Assembly (NCBI GenBank): GCA_945929845.1
Contig: CAMEON010000007.1
Span: 1 to 54,134 of the forward strand
Origin: an uncultured Clostridia bacterium
Lineage (GTDB): Bacteria > Bacillota > Clostridia > Oscillospirales > CAG-272
Length of the DNA: 54,134 nucleotides
Reading direction: 5' to 3'
Positions 10,646 through 17,698 of the stretch are shown piece after piece (the first letter of the stretch is position 1; each line of letters starts with the position of its first letter). Position numbers and translations under genes: made by a program. The notes under the pieces were generated by a model that was not told the DNA's origin, ran no database searches, and saw nothing but the letters and a program-made list of their open reading frames with translations.

Positions 10646-10674
10646 TTGACAAAATGGTAATTATAACATATAAT
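10646..10674 (+). promoter_or_regulatory. Consensus sigma-A promoter for the lamin-tail protein gene
   Basis: Perfect TTGACA (10646-10651) and TATAAT (10669-10674) boxes with a 17-bp spacer, roughly 35 nt before the start codon at 10709. It should be a strong housekeeping promoter unless repressed. Confidence 0.92.
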
Positions 10675-10708
10675 AAATACGATATTAAAAAAAGGGGGCT
10701 TGCCTAAC

Positions 10709-12394
10709 ATGAAAAAGCTTTTATGTGCGTTCCTGATAGCAGTGCTCATGATGTCCATCCTGTATGTACCTGTATCAGCCATCAACGGTCAACAGTCCTG
10801 TATTGTCTACACAAAAGTGGATCCCCCGGATTGGGTCATTACCGAGATAAGCCCCAACCAAAAGGGAGACGGCACTGGCGGCTGGTCAGCCGGTAACGAC
10901 TGCGGGGAATTCATTGAGATCTGCAACGCCTCAGACCACACCCTGAATCTGTATGATTACTGCCTCGTGTACAACGGAAGCGGGCGGGATAGTGATGAAT
11001 TTGAAGAGGTCATTGTAGAATCCACACCGTTCAAGCCCGGTGACTTCCGTGACGGCTCCACCTTTGTCTTCCGGGAGGATCTGGCCGATAAGCAGAGCGA
11101 TATGTCCAACTTGCCGGTCAACCCGGACACCTGCGAAGTGGCACCGGGGGAGGTTGTGGTGCTTTGGATGGTGTACTTTGAGTGCTACTATGCCGACTGG
11201 AATGAGGGAAAGGGTCTGTCTGTCGAGGACTTCCGCACCTTCTGGCATGTGCCCGACGATGTCAAGGTGATCGCCGTGGATGCGAATACGAATGCGAAGT
11301 ACGGCGGAAACTCCAAAAACTTCAATGTGAAGAACAAGGATGTAGGTACCTACGGCATCGCAAAGTACAGCGAGGAACTGAATCAAGCGACCAACACAGC
11401 AGATGGAAGTGGGTATAGCGGGTACCTCAAACTGAATCCGGATGTGATATGCTGGGCTACGGTGGATTTTGTGGACCAGTTGTATGAGGGAAGTCAGGAT
11501 AACTATACCTACAACTTCACCTGGGATTTTGCCGCATACGCTGCCCTGGACGAGAGCCTTGTACTCTGGAGGGAGATAGATGACGCCTACACGCCCAAGC
11601 GCTGTCTGTTGCTCGACAGCGGTGGCCAGGAACCCACTGTGGGTCGTCTGACCCTGCTTCAGAAGATGACCCTGGGCTTGCCGCTGGAGGCGGGGGAGAG
11701 TGCCTCCTATGAAGAGATGGTCATGTACCTGTATCTGCCGGATCCGAACTGCGGGAAATTCAACGGTCTTGTGATCCAGGATCTTCTGCTTACCTCCGGG
11801 GATGTTTTCACCGCCAAGGAGGCCGGCGTATACACTGTGAGCTACAAGTTTGCCAACGACGGCAGGGAAGTACGGAAGTATGGAGAGAGGTACAACATTT
11901 ACCTGGAAGATAGCATATATGCTCCCTTGCATTGTGATTGGACATCAGCCGCAGCGGGGGAGATAGTGAGTATCCGGTATGATGTCTTGGATTGCCCCCT
12001 GGAATCACTGACTATCACAGTGACCGGGGAAAAAATCTCCGAGACAATCGATGCAAAAGATATAGAAGATTTGACATTCACCTTTACCATGCCTGCCTGC
12101 GATGTAACTGTGAAGATCATGGCATCATATCGGGAGACCCAGCCACCCGAAACACTGCCACCGGAGCCGGAAACCAATGAGCCGACCACCGGTGAGGACA
12201 CAACCGCCCCTGAGGCAGCCACACCCGAAGCAACAGGTACAGACGGGGAGACCGAAACAGCCGAAAAGACGCAGGAGACTTCCTCCAGCGGTTGTACCTC
12301 GGCTCTGCCGGCGGCAACAGCGGGAACCAGCCTTGCGATTTGCCTGCTGGCCACTGTGTCCATCCTTGCGGCGAGGAAGAGGAAAGTCGGATAA
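10709..12394 (+). CDS. Secreted, C-terminally anchored lamin-tail-domain surface protein
   Basis: 561 residues from the ATG at 10709 (AAAGGGGG upstream; an in-frame TTG at 10700 is less likely). Signal peptide: MKKLL then a hydrophobic core ending VPVSA at residue 24. Residues ~38-230 look like a lamin-tail domain (DWVITEISPN, GEFIEICNASDHTLNLYDYCLVY), a beta-sandwich found in bacterial surface and nuclease-associated proteins. The middle is beta-rich without a family I recognise. From ~474 a Pro/Thr/Glu-rich spacer leads to SSSGCTSALPAATAG, a hydrophobic segment and the basic end AARKRKVG, resembling the small Cys-containing C-terminal anchors of Oscillospirales exported proteins. No LPXTG is seen. 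Function is unknown; it stands alone with its own promoter and terminator. Confidence 0.75.
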   Translation: MKKLLCAFLIAVLMMSILYVPVSAINGQQSCIVYTKVDPPDWVITEISPNQKGDGTGGWSAGNDCGEFIEICNASDHTLNLYDYCLVYNGSGRDSDEFEEVIVESTPFKPGDFRDGSTFVFREDLADKQSDMSNLPVNPDTCEVAPGEVVVLWMVYFECYYADWNEGKGLSVEDFRTFWHVPDDVKVIAVDANTNAKYGGNSKNFNVKNKDVGTYGIAKYSEELNQATNTADGSGYSGYLKLNPDVICWATVDFVDQLYEGSQDNYTYNFTWDFAAYAALDESLVLWREIDDAYTPKRCLLLDSGGQEPTVGRLTLLQKMTLGLPLEAGESASYEEMVMYLYLPDPNCGKFNGLVIQDLLLTSGDVFTAKEAGVYTVSYKFANDGREVRKYGERYNIYLEDSIYAPLHCDWTSAAAGEIVSIRYDVLDCPLESLTITVTGEKISETIDAKDIEDLTFTFTMPACDVTVKIMASYRETQPPETLPPEPETNEPTTGEDTTAPEAATPEATGTDGETETAEKTQETSSSGCTSALPAATAGTSLAICLLATVSILAARKRKVG

Positions 12395-12428
12395 GTCACT
12401 GGTTTCTTCAAGACAACGACAATCGGAT

Positions 12429-12470
12429 AGCCCTGTCCGGAATGCCAACATTCCCTGACAGGGCTTTTCC
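12429..12470 (+). terminator. Terminator of the lamin-tail protein gene
   Basis: AGCCCTGTC (12429-12437) pairs with GACAGGGCT (12457-12465), and inside it GGAATG pairs with CATTCC around a CCAA loop. The stem is followed by TTTTCC, giving a long, slightly interrupted hairpin with a short U-tract. Confidence 0.85.
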
Positions 12471-12472
12471 GC

Positions 12473-12516
12473 AAAAAAAACCGGGTACATCACCGCATTC
12501 ACGGTTCAGCACCCGG
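12473..12516 (-). terminator. Terminator of the tRNA-Arg transcript
   Basis: On the minus strand CCGGGT (12511-12516 complement) pairs with ACCCGG (12481-12486 complement) around a 24-nt loop that can itself fold, followed by eight T residues (12473-12480). It lies just downstream of the tRNA 3' end. Confidence 0.8.
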
Positions 12517-12524
12517 ATCAACTC

Positions 12525-12601
12525 TGGCGCGGCATAAGGGACTCGAACCCCCGACCTACTGGTTCGTAGCCAGGCACTCTATCCAACTGAGCTAATGCCG
12601 C
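12525..12601 (-). tRNA. tRNA-Arg (anticodon ACG)
   Basis: Cloverleaf folded by eye on the minus strand: acceptor GCGGCAT/ATGCCGC, D-stem GCTC/GAGT, anticodon loop CTACGAA giving ACG at 34-36 (A34 probably inosine, reading CGU/CGC/CGA), T-arm GGGGG-TTCGAGT-CCCTT. The stem position 27-43 is a C-T mismatch. Discriminator G and the CCA end are encoded, making 77 nt. It has its own consensus promoter and terminator, so it is a single-gene unit. Confidence 0.95.
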
Positions 12602-12638
12602 ACATCCGGCAGGAAGCATTCCCATCCGAACAAGGAGT

Positions 12639-12667
12639 ATTATAACACAATCCGGCGGCGTTGTCAA
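12639..12667 (-). promoter_or_regulatory. Sigma-A promoter for tRNA-Arg
   Basis: On the minus strand TTGACA (12662-12667) and TATAAT (12639-12644) with a 17-bp spacer, 37 nt upstream of the mature tRNA 5' end. Both boxes are perfect, as expected for a stable-RNA promoter. Confidence 0.92.
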
Positions 12668-12716
12668 TAGGTTTCAAAAATATTTTTGACAATTTTGGCA
12701 CCAGTGAATTTTTTGC

Positions 12717-12975
12717 GTTACAGTTCAGGTAGGGTACGGGAGAACGCCTGGGGGCTTCTTGTAAGAAGCCCCCAGACCCCCAAGAACTTTCAAAATGTGT
12801 ATATATTCATGTTCGGTGCGGCGTTGCATGGTATTTTTGTTATAATTATCCTAGGGGAGCCAGCGTTACTGTTACCCGAAATAGCAAAAACGCCATCGCT
12901 GAGCTTTGCTCTGACCCCTTTCCCCGCTCTACGGTGGAAAAGGGAGCGTACTGTGGGGGGTAGGTGAACTGTAAC
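12717..12975. repeat. MITE-like interspersed repeat, copy 1 of family A
   Basis: 259 bp bounded by perfect 11-bp terminal inverted repeats GTTACAGTTCA and TGAACTGTAAC. Copy 2 lies inverted at 40748-40997. Shared inner segments include a 29-bp identical block (12922-12950 here), an AAGAACTTTCAAAA block, and GCCAGCGTT...AACGCC. A 13-bp perfect hairpin with a 2-nt loop (12748-12775) is present in both copies with different but compensating bases. No convincing coding frame or transposase is present, and no clear target duplication flanks it. It fills most of the 12602-13117 intergenic stretch; the rest shows the tRNA promoter and the metA terminator only. Confidence 0.8.
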
Positions 12976-13081
12976 ATCAGTGGATTTCAAGTAAATTCTC
13001 AAAGTAAGTTCCACAGAGTAAAACGAAGGTATTGTGGGAGTGGCTGACTGCAACTTTACGGAAACAAAAGATCACGGACAA

Positions 13082-13111
13082 AGCCCTCCCGGCAGGTGAC
13101 TGGGGAGGGCT
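13082..13111 (-). terminator. Terminator downstream of metA
   Basis: AGCCCTCCC (13082-13090) and GGGAGGGCT (13103-13111) form a 9-bp stem. On the minus strand it is followed by a short TTTG-type tract. It lies just past the metA stop. Confidence 0.7.
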
Positions 13112-13117
13112 CTACTG

Positions 13118-14044
13118 TTATTCTGCACGGGAAATATGCGAGATGGAGTAAGGCGTGGTCTGGTAGACGAAGTAGTTCAGCCAGTTGGAGAAGAGAAGGT
13201 TGGCCCCGGATCGCCACCGGCACATCGGTGCCTGGGTATCATCGTCATGGGGGTAGTAATGAACCGGCACATGGATGGGCAGACCCGCCGTCCGATCCCG
13301 CTGGTACTCGTTATGCAGGGTGTTGGTATCGTACTCTGCGTGCCCCGTGATGAACACCTGCCTGCCGCCGTTGGTGGACACCGCATACACGCCGGCCTCC
13401 TCGCTCTCCGCCAGGATCTTCAGGGCGGGCACCGCCTCAATGTGTGCCCGGCTGACAGTGGTGTGCCGGGAATGGGGAGCCCAAAACACATCGTCAAAGC
13501 CACGGAACAGGATGGAGTTTTTATGTGTCACCTGGTGCTCAAACACGCCGAACAGCTTTTCCGGGAGGGGCAACTTGGGGACACCATAGTGGTAGTACAG
13601 CCCGGCCTGCGCCCCCCAGCAGATATGCAGGGTGCTCTGCACATGAGACTTGCTCCACTCCATCATGTCACACAGCTCCTGCCAGTAGTCCACTTGCTCA
13701 AAGGGCATCTGCTCCACCGGTGCCCCGGTGATGATGAAGCCGTCAAAGTACTTCTCCCTGACATCTGCAAAGGTCTTGTAGAATGTGATCATGTGCTCCC
13801 GGGCGGTGTGCCTGGGTGTCCGGCTGCTGACGGAGATCAGCTCCATCTCCACCTGAAGGGGGGTGTTCCCCAGCAGGCGGGCCAGCTGTGTCTCCGTGAC
13901 GATCTTGGTAGGCATCAGATTGAGCACAAGGATACGGAGGGGGCGGATATCCTGCCGTGCGGCCCTCTCGTTGTCCATGATGAAAATATTCTCCTCTGCC
14001 AGAACCTTTGCGGCTGGCAGATCCTTTGGTATTTTGATGGGCAT
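13118..14044 (-). CDS. metAA: Homoserine O-acetyltransferase (MetA type)
   Basis: 308 residues from the ATG at 14044 (AGGAG five nucleotides upstream). The MetA family acylates homoserine on the way to methionine. Catalytic Cys142 lies in HICWGAQAG, and the His/Glu pair in FITGHAEYD. Residue 111 is Glu ([10 protein letters not shown]); in characterised MetA proteins Glu at this position goes with acetyl-CoA use, whereas Gly goes with succinyl-CoA, so acetylation is predicted. This fits the adjacent metY, which uses O-acetylhomoserine. It lies 84 nt downstream of metY, after a terminator-like hairpin, so metA expression may depend on readthrough. Confidence 0.95.
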   Translation of the reverse strand: MPIKIPKDLPAAKVLAEENIFIMDNERAARQDIRPLRILVLNLMPTKIVTETQLARLLGNTPLQVEMELISVSSRTPRHTAREHMITFYKTFADVREKYFDGFIITGAPVEQMPFEQVDYWQELCDMMEWSKSHVQSTLHICWGAQAGLYYHYGVPKLPLPEKLFGVFEHQVTHKNSILFRGFDDVFWAPHSRHTTVSRAHIEAVPALKILAESEEAGVYAVSTNGGRQVFITGHAEYDTNTLHNEYQRDRTAGLPIHVPVHYYPHDDDTQAPMCRWRSGANLLFSNWLNYFVYQTTPYSISHISRAE

Positions 14045-14080
14045 GATGACTCCTGTTTTCCTGTATAGTAAAAAGTCGCA

Positions 14081-14116
14081 CAAAAGGCTCCGGTGCAGAT
14101 CCTCCACCCCGGAGCC
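14081..14116 (-). terminator. Hairpin terminator or attenuator between metY and metA
   Basis: GGCTCCGG (14086-14093) and CCGGAGCC (14109-14116) form an 8-bp GC-rich stem; on the minus strand it is followed by TTTTG. It sits between the metY stop and the metA start, so it could reduce metA relative to metY. Confidence 0.75.
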
Positions 14117-14128
14117 GAGAAATACTTG

Positions 14129-15409
14129 TTATACGGCGGCAAAGCCATTTTCCAGGTCGGCAATGATATCGTCAATGTGCTCTGTGCCGATAGAGAGACG
14201 GATGGTGTTTTGCTGAATGCCCTGATCCAGCAGCTCCTCCGGAGTGAGCTGTGAGTGGGTGGTAGTCGCCGGGTGGATCACCAGGGACTTCACATCCGCT
14301 ACATTGGCCAAGAGGGAGAAGATCTCCAGGTTATCGATGAACCTGTGCGCCTCGGCTTGCCCGCCCTTGATATTAAAGGTGAAGATGGATCCGCCGCCGT
14401 TGGGGAAATACTTCTGATACAGGTCATGCTGGGGATGATCCGGCAGGGAAGGATGGTTGACCTTCTCCACCAGCGGGTGATTGACCAGGTATTCAACCAC
14501 CTTCTTGGTGTTCTCCGCATGGCGATCCAACCGGAGGGAAAGGGTCTCCACGCCTTGCAGAAGCAGGAACGCATTGAAGGGGGAGATGGTGGCACCGGTG
14601 TCACGCAACAGGATGGCACGGATGTAGGTGACGAAAGCCGCCGGGCCAGCCGCATCCACGAAGGAAACGCCGTGGTAGCTGGGATTGGGAGCGGCGATGG
14701 GTGCGTACTTCCCGCTGGCCTTCCAGTCAAACTTGCCGGAGTCCACGATGATGCCGCCCAGGGTGGTACCGTGACCGCCCAGGAACTTGGTGGCGGAATG
14801 GACTACCACATCGGCTCCGTGCTCAATGGGACGGATCAGGTAGGGGGTACCGAAGGTGTTGTCTATGACCACCGGAATACCGTGCCTGTGGGCGATGTCG
14901 GACACAGCTTCAATGTCCGGGATATCGCTGTTGGGGTTGCCCAGTGTCTCAATGAAGATGGCCTTGGTGTTGGGCTGGACGGCTGCCTCCACCTCTGCAA
15001 GGTTGTGAATGTCCACGAAGGTGGTCTGAACCCCGAAAGCGGCCAGGGTGTGCGCCAGCAGGTTGTAGCTTCCGCCGTAAATGGTCTTCTGGGCGACGAT
15101 GTGATCTCCGGCCTGAGCCAGTGCCTCAATGGCGTAGGTGATGGCGGCCGCACCGGAGGCCAGGGCGAGAGCGGCTACACCGCCCTCCAGGGCGGCCACC
15201 CTCTTCTCCAGCACATCCTGGGTGGAGTTGGTCAGTCTTCCATAGATGTTACCGGCATCGGCCAGGCCGAAGCGGGCAGCCGCATGGGCGGAGTTGCGGA
15301 AGACATAGGAAGTGGTCTGGTAGATGGGAACGGCTCTGGCATCGGTAGCGGGATCCGGCTGTTCCTGGCCGACATGAAGTTGCAGGGTCTCAAATTTATA
15401 GTTGCTCAT
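14129..15409 (-). CDS. metY: O-acetylhomoserine sulfhydrylase
   Basis: 426 residues. A PLP-dependent Cys/Met-metabolism enzyme that makes homocysteine from O-acetylhomoserine and sulfide (members of this family can also make cysteine). The N-terminus FETLQLHVGQEQPDPATDARAVPIYQTTSY split across the usual motif (residues 6-35), IYGRLTNSTQ, and HSATKFLGGHG with the PLP lysine at 208 are all visible. The C-terminus has TTHSQLTPEE and RLSIGTEHIDDIIADL. It is first in a two-gene unit with metA, with its own strong promoter about 200 nt upstream and a long leader containing a small ORF. Confidence 0.95.
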   Translation of the reverse strand: MSNYKFETLQLHVGQEQPDPATDARAVPIYQTTSYVFRNSAHAAARFGLADAGNIYGRLTNSTQDVLEKRVAALEGGVAALALASGAAAITYAIEALAQAGDHIVAQKTIYGGSYNLLAHTLAAFGVQTTFVDIHNLAEVEAAVQPNTKAIFIETLGNPNSDIPDIEAVSDIAHRHGIPVVIDNTFGTPYLIRPIEHGADVVVHSATKFLGGHGTTLGGIIVDSGKFDWKASGKYAPIAAPNPSYHGVSFVDAAGPAAFVTYIRAILLRDTGATISPFNAFLLLQGVETLSLRLDRHAENTKKVVEYLVNHPLVEKVNHPSLPDHPQHDLYQKYFPNGGGSIFTFNIKGGQAEAHRFIDNLEIFSLLANVADVKSLVIHPATTTHSQLTPEELLDQGIQQNTIRLSIGTEHIDDIIADLENGFAAV

Positions 15410-15512
15410 GGTAAGTACCTCTCTATTTCATATTTGCTTGAATTTTTGTCCGGCATATATCCGATGCCGGTGCTGTGGAATTTACTGATTCTGCTGCAAG
15501 GAGGAGGCACTG

Positions 15513-15572
15513 TCACATTCGCCCATTCCGGTAATTCTCCCGGATCAGCTTTTCAAAGTAATGTTTCATCAT
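15513..15572 (-). CDS. Candidate 19-residue leader peptide of metY
   Basis: A 19-codon frame in the metY leader, starting with two ATG codons and ending TGA, reads MMKHYFEKLIRENYRNGRM. A GAGGAC sequence lies about 10 nt before the first ATG. It lies between the mapped promoter (15617-15645) and metY. Downstream in the leader are a CCTCCTCC stretch, which could pair with purine-rich ribosome sites, and a CCGGCAT/ATGCCGG hairpin near 15451-15471. The peptide has no run of Cys or Met codons, so classical attenuation is not obvious. I do not recognise a family. Translation is unproven. Confidence 0.4.
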   Translation of the reverse strand: MMKHYFEKLIRENYRNGRM

Positions 15573-15616
15573 GGGTATCTGTCCTCACTGTGTTCTTCCG
15601 GTTGATTGATGACCAT

Positions 15617-15645
15617 ATTATACACCATAGATCCTCTTTTGTCAA
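15617..15645 (-). promoter_or_regulatory. Sigma-A promoter for metY-metA
   Basis: On the minus strand TTGACA (15640-15645) and TATAAT (15617-15622), 17-bp spacer. The predicted start near 15610 gives a leader of about 200 nt. A perfect palindrome CAAATAC-G-GTATTTG (15643-15657) overlaps and extends upstream of the -35 box, a plausible operator. Confidence 0.9.
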
Positions 15646-15766
15646 ATACGGTATTTGGATATTCAGCTATAGGCAGAATCTATAGGTTCGGTTCGTGGAC
15701 ACGCTTAACCAGTGCATATGCCAAACGGCGGGCAGGGCTTGGCTGAACCATAACATTGTATCGAAA

Positions 15767-15780
15767 AATTCCGGGGAATT
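15767..15780. promoter_or_regulatory. Palindrome upstream of the Rrf2 gene
   Basis: AATTCC-GG-GGAATT is a perfect 14-bp palindrome 14 bp before the -35 box of the Rrf2 promoter. It could be an operator for the regulator itself. The rest of 15646-15766 shows two CTATAG copies and nothing else I can name. Confidence 0.45.
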
Positions 15781-15793
15781 TACACATTCCCCC

Positions 15794-15822
15794 TTGAAAA
15801 ACTACTAAATATATGGTATTAT
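15794..15822 (+). promoter_or_regulatory. Sigma-A promoter for the Rrf2 regulator
   Basis: TTGAAA (15794-15799), 17-bp spacer, TATTAT (15817-15822), 40 nt before the start codon. Confidence 0.8.
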
Positions 15823-15861
15823 AGGATTATTGATGAACGGTAAGGACAGTGAGGTGTGTAT

Positions 15862-16299
15862 ATGTTTATTTCAACAAAAGGACGCTACGCATTGCGTATG
15901 TTGCTGGATCTGGCGGAGCACCAGAACGACGGGTTTGTGGCACTGAAGGATATCGCAGACCGTCAGGATATATCCAAAAAATATTTGGAGCAGATCGTGC
16001 CACTTTTCAATAAGTCCGATATATTGAGAACCAACCGGGGCTTCAACGGCGGCTACCGGCTGGCTAAATCACCGGATAAGTATACGGTAGGAGAGATCCT
16101 GCGGATCACGGAGGGAAGCCTTTCTCCCGTGGCCTGCCTGGATCACGACCCCGTTGAGTGTGTGCGCAGTAACAACTGTGCCACCCTGCCGGTGTGGCAG
16201 GGGCTATACCAGGTCATCAACGAGTACCTGGACGGGATCACCCTGCAAGACATCCTGGATCAACAGCGGGAGCGGTACACCAACGATTATTCCATATAG
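15862..16299 (+). CDS. Rrf2-family transcriptional regulator, CymR/IscR-like
   Basis: 145 residues from the ATG at 15862 (GAGG seven nucleotides before; an in-frame GTG at 15856 is worse placed). The N-terminal winged helix-turn-helix is clear: MFISTKGRYALRMLLDLA, then KDIADRQDISKKYLEQIV and NRGFNGGYRLAKSPDKYTVGEIL. Near residue 95-110 three cysteines occur as C-x7-C-x5-C, a spacing like the Fe-S ligands of IscR-type proteins, so either Fe-S sensing or thiol sensing is possible. Position between metY-metA and cysK suggests a cysteine/sulfur regulator of the CymR kind, which in Bacillus acts with CysK as co-repressor. The gene converges on cysK with a shared terminator. Confidence 0.85.
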   Translation: MFISTKGRYALRMLLDLAEHQNDGFVALKDIADRQDISKKYLEQIVPLFNKSDILRTNRGFNGGYRLAKSPDKYTVGEILRITEGSLSPVACLDHDPVECVRSNNCATLPVWQGLYQVINEYLDGITLQDILDQQRERYTNDYSI

Positions 16300-16303
16300 A
16301 AGA

Positions 16304-16339
16304 AAAGCCCGCCGCATGTCAGTACACACGGCGGGCTTT
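16304..16339. terminator. Bidirectional terminator between rrf2 and cysK
   Basis: AAAGCCCGCCG (16304-16314) and CGGCGGGCTTT (16329-16339) form an 11-bp perfect stem with A and T tracts on either side, suiting both converging genes. Confidence 0.92.
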
Positions 16340-16364
16340 GTGACGCACCTGGGGGGCGTTCGGT

Positions 16365-17294
16365 TCATTCGGAGAACATGGGGGTGGACAGGTAGCGCTC
16401 GCCGGTGTCCGGGAGTAGAGCCACAATGATCTTGCCCTTGTTTTCAGGGCGCAGGGCAAGCTGGGTGGCGGCCCACACGGCGGCACCGGAGGAGATACCC
16501 ACCAGCAGACCTTCCTTTCTTGCAAGCGTTCTGCCGGTCTGGAATGCGTCCTCGTTCTCTACGGCAATGATCTCATCATAGATGCCGGTATTCAGCGTGT
16601 CCGGCACGAAGCCTGCGCCAATACCCTGGATCTTGTGGGGGCCGGGTGTACCCTTGGAGAGCACCGGGGAACCGGCCGGCTCTACAGCCACCACCTTGAC
16701 ATGGGGATTCTGGCTCTTCAGGTACTCGCCGACACCGGACACCGTGCCGCCGGTACCGACACCGGCCACGAAGATGTCCACCTTCCCATCGGTATCCTTC
16801 CAGATCTCCGGACCGGTGGTGGTGCGGTGAGCGGTGGGGTTGGCTGTATTGGTGAACTGGCTGGGAATGAAGCTGTTGGGGGTCTGGGTCGCCAGCTCCT
16901 GGGCTTTGGCGATGGCACCCTTCATGCCCTTGGCACCCTCGGTCAGCACAAGCTCGGCACCGTAGGCCTTCAGCAGGTTGCGGCGTTCCACGCTCATGGT
17001 CTCCGGCATGGTGAGGATGATCCGGTATCCCCGGGAGGCGGCCACGGCGGCAAGGCCAATGCCGGTGTTTCCGCTGGTCGGCTCAATGATCACGGAGTCC
17101 GGCTTCAAAGCACCCTTGGCTTCCGCATCGTCGATCATGGCCTTGGCGATTCTGTCCTTGACACTGCCGGCCGGATTGAAATACTCCAGCTTGCCGTAAA
17201 TGGTGGCTTCCAGATGATTCAGTGCTATGTAATTGGTCAGCTTCAGAAGCGGCGTGCCGCCGATAAGGTCTGTGATCCTGTCGTAGGTTTTCAT
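16365..17294 (-). CDS. cysK: Cysteine synthase A (O-acetylserine sulfhydrylase)
   Basis: 309 residues, typical. It makes cysteine from O-acetylserine and sulfide with PLP. The PLP lysine is K46 in [14 protein letters not shown]; the substrate loop is [11 protein letters not shown] near residue 72; the [14 protein letters not shown] phosphate-binding loop is near 175. AAAGGAG precedes the ATG. In Bacillus the CysK protein is also the partner of CymR; its neighbour here is an Rrf2 regulator. No serine acetyltransferase gene (cysE) lies in the window. It has its own consensus promoter and a foldable leader. Confidence 0.97.
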   Translation of the reverse strand: MKTYDRITDLIGGTPLLKLTNYIALNHLEATIYGKLEYFNPAGSVKDRIAKAMIDDAEAKGALKPDSVIIEPTSGNTGIGLAAVAASRGYRIILTMPETMSVERRNLLKAYGAELVLTEGAKGMKGAIAKAQELATQTPNSFIPSQFTNTANPTAHRTTTGPEIWKDTDGKVDIFVAGVGTGGTVSGVGEYLKSQNPHVKVVAVEPAGSPVLSKGTPGPHKIQGIGAGFVPDTLNTGIYDEIIAVENEDAFQTGRTLARKEGLLVGISSGAAVWAATQLALRPENKGKIIVALLPDTGERYLSTPMFSE

Positions 17295-17323
17295 GGTTGT
17301 GATCTCCTTTGAAAATGAATTGA

Positions 17324-17363
17324 TTTTGGGTTGATCCTTTCAGGTTGGATTCAACACCCAAAA
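17324..17363 (-). promoter_or_regulatory. Hairpin in the cysK leader
   Basis: On the minus strand TTTTGGGTGTTGA can pair with TCAACCCAAAA with a small bulge, forming a stem in the untranslated leader shortly before the ribosome site. There is no U-run, so it is not a terminator; any regulatory role is speculative. Confidence 0.4.
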
Positions 17364-17381
17364 CCTATGTGATTTGTAGGT

Positions 17382-17410
17382 ATTATATCACCCTTTGACA
17401 GGTTTGTCAA
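17382..17410 (-). promoter_or_regulatory. Consensus sigma-A promoter of cysK with an overlapping palindrome
   Basis: On the minus strand TTGACA (17405-17410) and TATAAT (17382-17387) with a 17-bp spacer. The -35 box is one arm of a perfect palindrome TTGACA-GGTT-TGTCAA (17395-17410), so a repressor dimer could cover it. The remainder of the 17411-17576 gap shows no gene. Confidence 0.88.
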
Positions 17411-17576
17411 CCCCTGACAAAAAATTTTGTTATAGAATCTTTCTATACCTCATCCATGAAAACGCCCTTCCGTTGTCCCTCAGAACGCTCCTCCATATGC
17501 TGATATTGTTTGAAAGACTTCGAGCCCGGCGCACCCCCATCACCGTCTGTAAATATTGGATTTTCCTGTCCGCTTA

Positions 17577-17605
17577 TTGACAATCAAGGCGAAATGTGGT
17601 ATCAT
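17577..17605 (+). promoter_or_regulatory. Promoter of the surface-glycan operon
   Basis: TTGACA (17577-17582), 17-bp spacer, TATCAT (17600-17605), about 95 nt before the first glycosyltransferase start. No other good promoter is seen until 30182, so this may drive the whole cluster. Confidence 0.8.
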
Positions 17606-17698
17606 ATGATACAGTCGCAACGAGTGGAGCGTTCTCTGGCGCAGGCTCCGGCTGAGAAGGCGGGGCTTTTTCCTGTGGGGTGAGGGGGTGAGCGGACG

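Noticed and set aside
12686-12967. 93-codon open frame inside repeat copy 1
   Set aside because: No ribosome site of quality, not preserved in copy 2, and the region is explained by the repeat.
15410-15610. SAM or T-box riboswitch in the metY leader
   Set aside because: I could not find the conserved T-box sequence or SAM-I core by eye; the visible elements are a small ORF and simple stems.
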